A stretch of DNA of 64,000 nt, taken from ZC4RG20 sp963702105. Lineage in GTDB: Bacteria; Pseudomonadota; Gammaproteobacteria; Steroidobacterales; Rariloculaceae. The position numbers were made by a program, and so were the translations under genes. The notes beneath the pieces are model-generated. The model was not told the origin of the DNA, ran no database searches, and worked only from the letters and a program-made list of their open reading frames with translations. The first letter of the stretch is position 1. Every line of letters starts with the position of its first letter. The stretch is taken from NCBI GenBank assembly GCA_963702105.1, contig OY969712.1, forward strand, positions 2,728,001-2,792,000. Direction: 5' to 3'. Positions 59,573 to 64,000 of the stretch are shown here, piece by piece.

Positions 59573-61114
59573 ATGGCCGCCGCCGAATACCCACTGCCCC
59601 GTTCCCCGCGCAAACCTCGCCGAGCGCCCGCTGCCATGACCGTCGCGCCGCGGCTCGATGCCGAGGCCGTCCCGGGGCCGAGACGGCGCCGATATGCGCT
59701 GCTCATCAATCCGTTCTATCGCAAGGACCCGAACGCGAGCTTCGGCAAGCACGTGCTCACGCCGACGCTCGCCTTGACGGCCATGACGGCGGCGACGCCC
59801 GAGCACTGGCAGCTGCGCTACTGGGACGAAAACCTGCTCCAGGGCCCGCCGCCGCTCGATCCTTTTCCCGAGGTCGTGGGCATCACGGTCCACCTGACGT
59901 TCGCGCAGCGTGCCTACGAGCTCGCGCGCTGGTACAGACAGTGGGGCGCGAAGGTCGTGCTCGGCGGCCTGCACGTGCTGACGGCGCCGGAAGAAGCCGC
60001 CCCGCACGCGGACGCGCTCGCGATCGGGGAAGGCGTGCAGCTGTGGCCGCGCATTCTCGCGGATGTCGAGTCCGGCGCGCTCGAGCCGGTCTATCGCGGC
60101 GACTACCGTAAGCCGTATCGGAAAGATCCGGCCCCGCGCAGGAACCTGCTGCCGCGCGAAGCCTTCCTCACGACCTCGAGCGTCATCGCGACGCGCGGCT
60201 GCCATAACCGCTGCGGCTTCTGTTACCTCTCCACCCGCGGCCTGCACATGCCCTATCGGCTGCGCGACGCCGAGCAGGTTGCTGCCGAGATCCTCGCCGA
60301 CGCTCAACCCTACGCCGTGTTCGTAGACAACAACCTCGGCTCGCGGCCCGACTACCTGCGCGAGCTCTGTCGCACGCTCGAGCCTCTCGGCATCATCTGG
60401 AGCGCGGCGCTTACTATCAACGTCACGGACGATGCAAGCCTCGTGCGCGAGATGGCGCTGGCCGGCTGCACCGGCGTTTTCATCGGCTTCGAGTCGCTGA
60501 ACGGCGGCAATCTCGAGGACGCCCGCAAACGCACGCCGGTGCCCGAAGACTACGCGCGGCGCGTCGCGATCCTGCATGACCACGGTATACAGGTGAACGG
60601 CAGCTTCGTGCTCGGTTTCGACCACGACGGGCCGGACGTTTTTGCGAAGACCGTCGAGTGGATCGAGGCGAACCGGCTCGAATGCGCGACGTTCCATATT
60701 TTGACGCCGTACCCCGGCACGCCGCTCTTCGCCGAGCTCGAGAAGCAGGGCCGCATCGTGCACCGAGACTGGCGCCTATACGACACGGCAAACGTCGTGT
60801 TCGAGCCGAAGCGCATGACCGCCGAGGAGCTGCAAACCGGCTATGAATGGTGCTACGAGCGCCTCTTCTCGCACGCTTCGATCTGGCGGCGCAGGCCGAC
60901 GGACCGGCGCGCCGTCTTGCCGTATCTCGCGATGTCCTATCTCTACAAGCGCTCGAACCGGTTCTGGCATCTGCTGATCCGAGCCCGCATGACCGCGCGG
61001 GTGTGGCGCCCGCTCATCGAGCTCAGCCGGCGACGGCACCTGAGCTACCGTCGCCGACTGGCCGCGCGGGTGCCCTGCTCACCGGCGGGCTCGGTCGTAA
61101 GCCCGGGCGTCTGA
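59573..61114 (+). CDS. B12-binding-type radical SAM protein
   Basis: The 513-residue protein has an N-terminal cobalamin-binding-like Rossmann domain (LLINPFYRKDPNASFGKHVL, VVGITVHLTFAQRAYELARW, VVLGGLHVLTAPEEA) and a radical SAM core with the [4Fe-4S] motif RGCHNRCGFCYLS, then VFVDNNLG, GVFIGFESLN and FHILTPYPGTPLF. Relatives (BchE/HpnP-like) methylate or cyclise lipids and cofactors; the substrate is unknown. A Cys/Arg-rich C-terminus of 90 residues follows. The ATG at 59573 has no ribosome site but coincides with the predicted transcription start; an ATG at 59636 is the alternative. Confidence 0.87.
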   Translation: MAAAEYPLPRSPRKPRRAPAAMTVAPRLDAEAVPGPRRRRYALLINPFYRKDPNASFGKHVLTPTLALTAMTAATPEHWQLRYWDENLLQGPPPLDPFPEVVGITVHLTFAQRAYELARWYRQWGAKVVLGGLHVLTAPEEAAPHADALAIGEGVQLWPRILADVESGALEPVYRGDYRKPYRKDPAPRRNLLPREAFLTTSSVIATRGCHNRCGFCYLSTRGLHMPYRLRDAEQVAAEILADAQPYAVFVDNNLGSRPDYLRELCRTLEPLGIIWSAALTINVTDDASLVREMALAGCTGVFIGFESLNGGNLEDARKRTPVPEDYARRVAILHDHGIQVNGSFVLGFDHDGPDVFAKTVEWIEANRLECATFHILTPYPGTPLFAELEKQGRIVHRDWRLYDTANVVFEPKRMTAEELQTGYEWCYERLFSHASIWRRRPTDRRAVLPYLAMSYLYKRSNRFWHLLIRARMTARVWRPLIELSRRRHLSYRRRLAARVPCSPAGSVVSPGV

Positions 61115-61214
61115 CGCCCGCAACCGACGCCCGAGCCCGCCGGTCCACATGGCCTCCGCCTCCCGTGCCTCGGCCCTGGGTTGCCAGCTCGTTTTTTCGT
61201 CCGCGCCGGGCCGC

Positions 61215-63813
61215 CTACTGGAAGTTGCGCCGCATGACGACCTGCCACATGCGCGGCTCTCCAGGGGAGCCCGTCGTATTCTGACCGCCGGGCGCCGCGA
61301 AGCTGTACCAGTAGAACTTGTTCGCGAGATTCGTGACGGCCAGCGCGAAGGACCAGTCCCGGCTCTGCGTCTCGTACGTGATCCGGCCGTTGTAGAGGCT
61401 GTAGGCCGGGATGATGTTGATGGCCGGATCCGGCTCGGCCGCGGGGGCCGAATTCGTGTCGTGCGAGGTGTAGGTCCAATCGATGCGCGGCGTCAGCGTC
61501 CCGCCCTTCGGCAAGCGGATCTCGTACTGCATGCCGCCGCTCATCGTCGTGGTCGGCTGGATCAGCGAATCCGGGTTCCGGTAACCGAGCGCCGTCGGGT
61601 CGCTGACGTCGGACGTGAAGGTGTTGTAGCCGGCCGTGAAGTTCACCGAAAAGTCGCCGAAAGGATTGGCCGTCGCTTCGAGCTCGAGCCCTTTGACCTT
61701 CCCCGGCGCGCTGAAGAACGCGAACCAGTTCCAGCCGTTCTGTCCGGCCAGCGGCGTGCCGGGCGGGCACATGCCGCCGAGCGGACCGAATACGGGCGTG
61801 CCCGGATCGACCGAGTCGAAAGGCGTGCACTGGGCCGCGTTCGTCGTGACGACGCGCGGGCTGTAGTCCATGTAAAACACGTCCGCGTTCAGGCGAAGGC
61901 GACGATCGACGATATCCCCCTTGAAGCCCGCCTCGTACGAGGTGACCTGCTCCTGCGGAAACGGCTGCAGCTGGCCCGGCGTCCACGGGCGCGGCTGGAA
62001 GCCGGCCGACCGGAAGCCCGTCGCGACGGTGCCGTAAACCATGCCGCCGGCCCTGAGATTGTAGTCCACGCCGACCGTCCAGTCGGTACGGCTCGTCGAG
62101 CTGACGGCCGGCTCGGCAATGGTGAGAAAACCGGTGTGATCGAAGGTGTACTCCTTCCTTTCGTTCGTGTAGCGCAGCCCGGCCGTCACGGAGAGTTGCG
62201 AGGTGACGTTCGAACACGCCGTGCACGAAGGCCGACTCGTTGCTCGTGTGGAAGGAGTCGTTCTGGTCGAACTCCGGAATGATGCCGAGATAGTTGAAGG
62301 GCTGCAGGTGCACGCGGCCGCCCAGCGAGGAGTTCGCGTCGTAGTAGAACGCGCCCGTGGTCCACGCGAGCTTGTCCTTGACGGCATTGCCGCTGAACTG
62401 AATCTCGGCCGTGCGCTGCCGATGGTCGAGGATGTTGTAGGTCGTCGTCATGTCGAGAGGCAGATCGTCGCCCGTCGTGAAGACGGCGTGGTAATTCCGG
62501 TACGACCCCACCCACTTCATGTGCAGATTCGGCCCGATGTCGTACTCGACGGTGTTCGCGACGCCCCACGTCTGATTACCGTTCTTGTCCGGCCAGCACT
62601 TGTGCTGGAGCGGATCGCAGTAGGTCTCGAAGTTCTGGTAGCTCTGCTCCGGCCGGTCGAAGCGCGCACCGATGTCCGGAATGCCGAGCTGCGGCAGAAT
62701 CTGCCCGGCTACCATGAGCGGATCGAGCGGAAATGCCCGCGGCTCCTTCATGACGTCGCCAAAGGCTTCACTGTCGTTGTTGATGTAGTCGGTCGTCAGC
62801 ATGACGTCGAGCCGGTCCTTCGGCGTGTAGCGCAGGCTCACGCGCGCGCCCTGCTTGTCGATCCCCCGGTCCGTACCGATCTTGCAGCCGTCCTTCCGCG
62901 CGCCGGGTTGGAATTCCGGGTACGAGAACGCGTTGTCCTCCGCGCTGCCAGGCGTGACCATGACGGGCGCGTAGATCGGCGTGCCGAAGGGCGAAGTGCC
63001 GACCTGCGTGACGCCGCCGATACCGTCACCGATGCCTGCGAGCTCCGGCGTGCCTTCGGCCTTCATCTCGCACGTGAAGTCGAGCCGGTCGATATAGCCG
63101 TTGCGGTGCTTGGACATGCCCACCGCACGCAATGCGAGCTTGTCTTTGATGATCGGGATATCGAAGGCACCGCGCAGGTTGACGCTTTTGTAGTTTCCGT
63201 AACTGGCCTCGACGTAGCCCGTGTTGTCGCCTTCGGGTTTCTTCGTGATGATGCGGATCGCACCGCCGAGCGAGTTTTTGCCGAACAGAGTGCCTTGGGG
63301 GCCGCGCAGCACCTCCACGCGGTCCACGTCGGCGAGGTCGAACGCCGACGCCGCCAGCGTGCCGAAGTACACGTCGTCGATATAGACGCCGACGGCCGGC
63401 TCGGTCGCGTAGATGAAGTCGCTTGCGATGACGCCCCGAATACCGATCGTGGGCGCGACGCCGCCGGGCCGTATGTAGGCGTTCGGCACGACGGCGCCGA
63501 TCTGATCCACGTTGGTGAGACTGCGGGCCTCGAGATCCGTCGAGGTAAAGGCCGAGACCGCGAGGGGCGTCTGCTCGAGGCTTTCTTGCCGGAAGCGCGC
63601 AGTGACCACGATCTCCTCGAGCTGGCCCTGCGCTTTCGGGGCCGTCGCCGCGGGGGCCCGCCCGCTGCTCGCCCCGCCACCCGCCTGGGCGCTAGCGGGT
63701 GCCGGCGGCAGTGCGAGCAACACGGCGGCCGCTAAGGCGCCGAGGCCCGGCACGGATACATGAATGAGACCACGGCCGGGCCGCAGCCCGCCTTTTCCTT
63801 CCGGATGAGTCAT
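61215..63813 (-). CDS. TonB-dependent receptor, frameshifted
   Basis: The reading from ATG 63813 (AGGGGGA nine bases ahead) gives a signal peptide, TonB box LEEIVVTARFRQES, plug with IRGVIASDFIYATEPAVGVY and VDRVEVLRGPQGTLFGKNSL and most of the barrel up to AFVHGVFER at about 62209. There one extra base (TT instead of T on the plus strand) shifts the frame; the barrel continues in the next frame as VTSQLSVTAGLRYTNERKEY to the end, MRRNFQ, at 61215. Removing one base restores about 865 residues. The whole-length reading has 3n+1 bases. Ligand unknown; iron chelates are the commonest for this subtype. Confidence 0.85.
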
Positions 63814-63893
63814 CGGGCATTCCCCCTTCTGTTGTTGGGCCGTGGTAGTTCGAGCCGGCCCCCACTCCTCCTGGTGTACCGAAGCGCTATTGA

Positions 63894-63912
63894 CGGCATG
63901 ACGGTCATGCCG
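63894..63912. promoter_or_regulatory. 19-bp perfect palindrome upstream of the TonB receptor
   Basis: CGGCATGAC-G-GTCATGCCG is a perfect palindrome with a single central base, and three further flanking bases on each side match at two of three positions. It lies 80 bases before the receptor start at 63813, suiting a regulator dimer. The sequence does not look like a Fur box. Confidence 0.5.
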
Positions 63913-64000
63913 ACAGGTTCGTCATTATGTTGCGTTATTGCTGTTGCGGGAACGGTTATAAATACAGAGGATGTTTGTTTATCGCCACACGGGCGGGCCG

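Overview
The window is high-G+C, gene-dense bacterial chromosome with no rRNA, tRNA, integrase, transposase or CRISPR array that I can see. TonB-dependent receptors, many Tat or Sec signal peptides, Shine-Dalgarno-led genes and a periplasmic cytochrome-type gene set point to a Gram-negative proteobacterium. My best guess is an environmental gammaproteobacterium of the Steroidobacter/Nevskia kind; this is an inference from gene families, not a measurement.

Layout. 0-12 kb: a cut-off thioredoxin-like lipoprotein, a TonB-dependent receptor, a glutathione-transferase remnant, a YjbR protein and FMN reductase, a GlxA-type regulator divergent from a DJ-1/PfpI protein, a MarR regulator divergent from a class IV aminotransferase, an MddA-like methyltransferase, two SAM methyltransferases and an AraC regulator. 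11.4-12.8 kb: a scar where the 3' ends of an AraC gene and a phytochelatin synthase gene were lost together, plus membrane proteins. 13-18 kb: a frameshifted exported SnoaL-like protein, a double carboxymuconolactone-decarboxylase protein and an ankyrin protein. 18-24.5 kb: GST, a GH13 enzyme and a three-gene operon of unknown function. 24.7-27.3 kb: a LytS/LytTR two-component system with an extra degenerate sensor-like membrane protein. 27.5-37 kb: secreted proteins, sulfotransferase, peroxiredoxin with MBL-rhodanese, a 2OG oxygenase and a pair of exported lactonase-like hydrolases. 37-42 kb: two PQQ-type sugar dehydrogenases and a Tat-exported zinc alcohol dehydrogenase.

42.8-57.4 kb is the most distinctive part: two paralogous four-gene operons. 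Each couples a multi-domain DUF1592-type protein with two CXXCH motifs, a Tat-exported DUF1552 protein, an exported ankyrin-repeat protein and one exported enzyme. The enzyme is an FMN alpha-hydroxy-acid oxidase that itself carries a CXXCH motif in the first operon, and an MBL-fold hydrolase in the second. Between the operons lie an exported two-domain VOC protein and two large related palindromic elements. 57.6-64 kb: a ferritin-like protein, a DUF6152-like protein, a B12-binding radical SAM enzyme that may be leaderless, and a frameshifted TonB-dependent receptor with a 19-bp palindrome upstream.

How it fits together (inference): an unusually large share of the enzymes are exported. With TonB receptors for uptake, PQQ and alcohol dehydrogenases and heme-binding modules, the region looks like a periplasmic oxidation and detoxification repertoire. 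Four gene disruptions are each explained by one extra base, so uncorrected sequence error must be considered before calling them pseudogenes.
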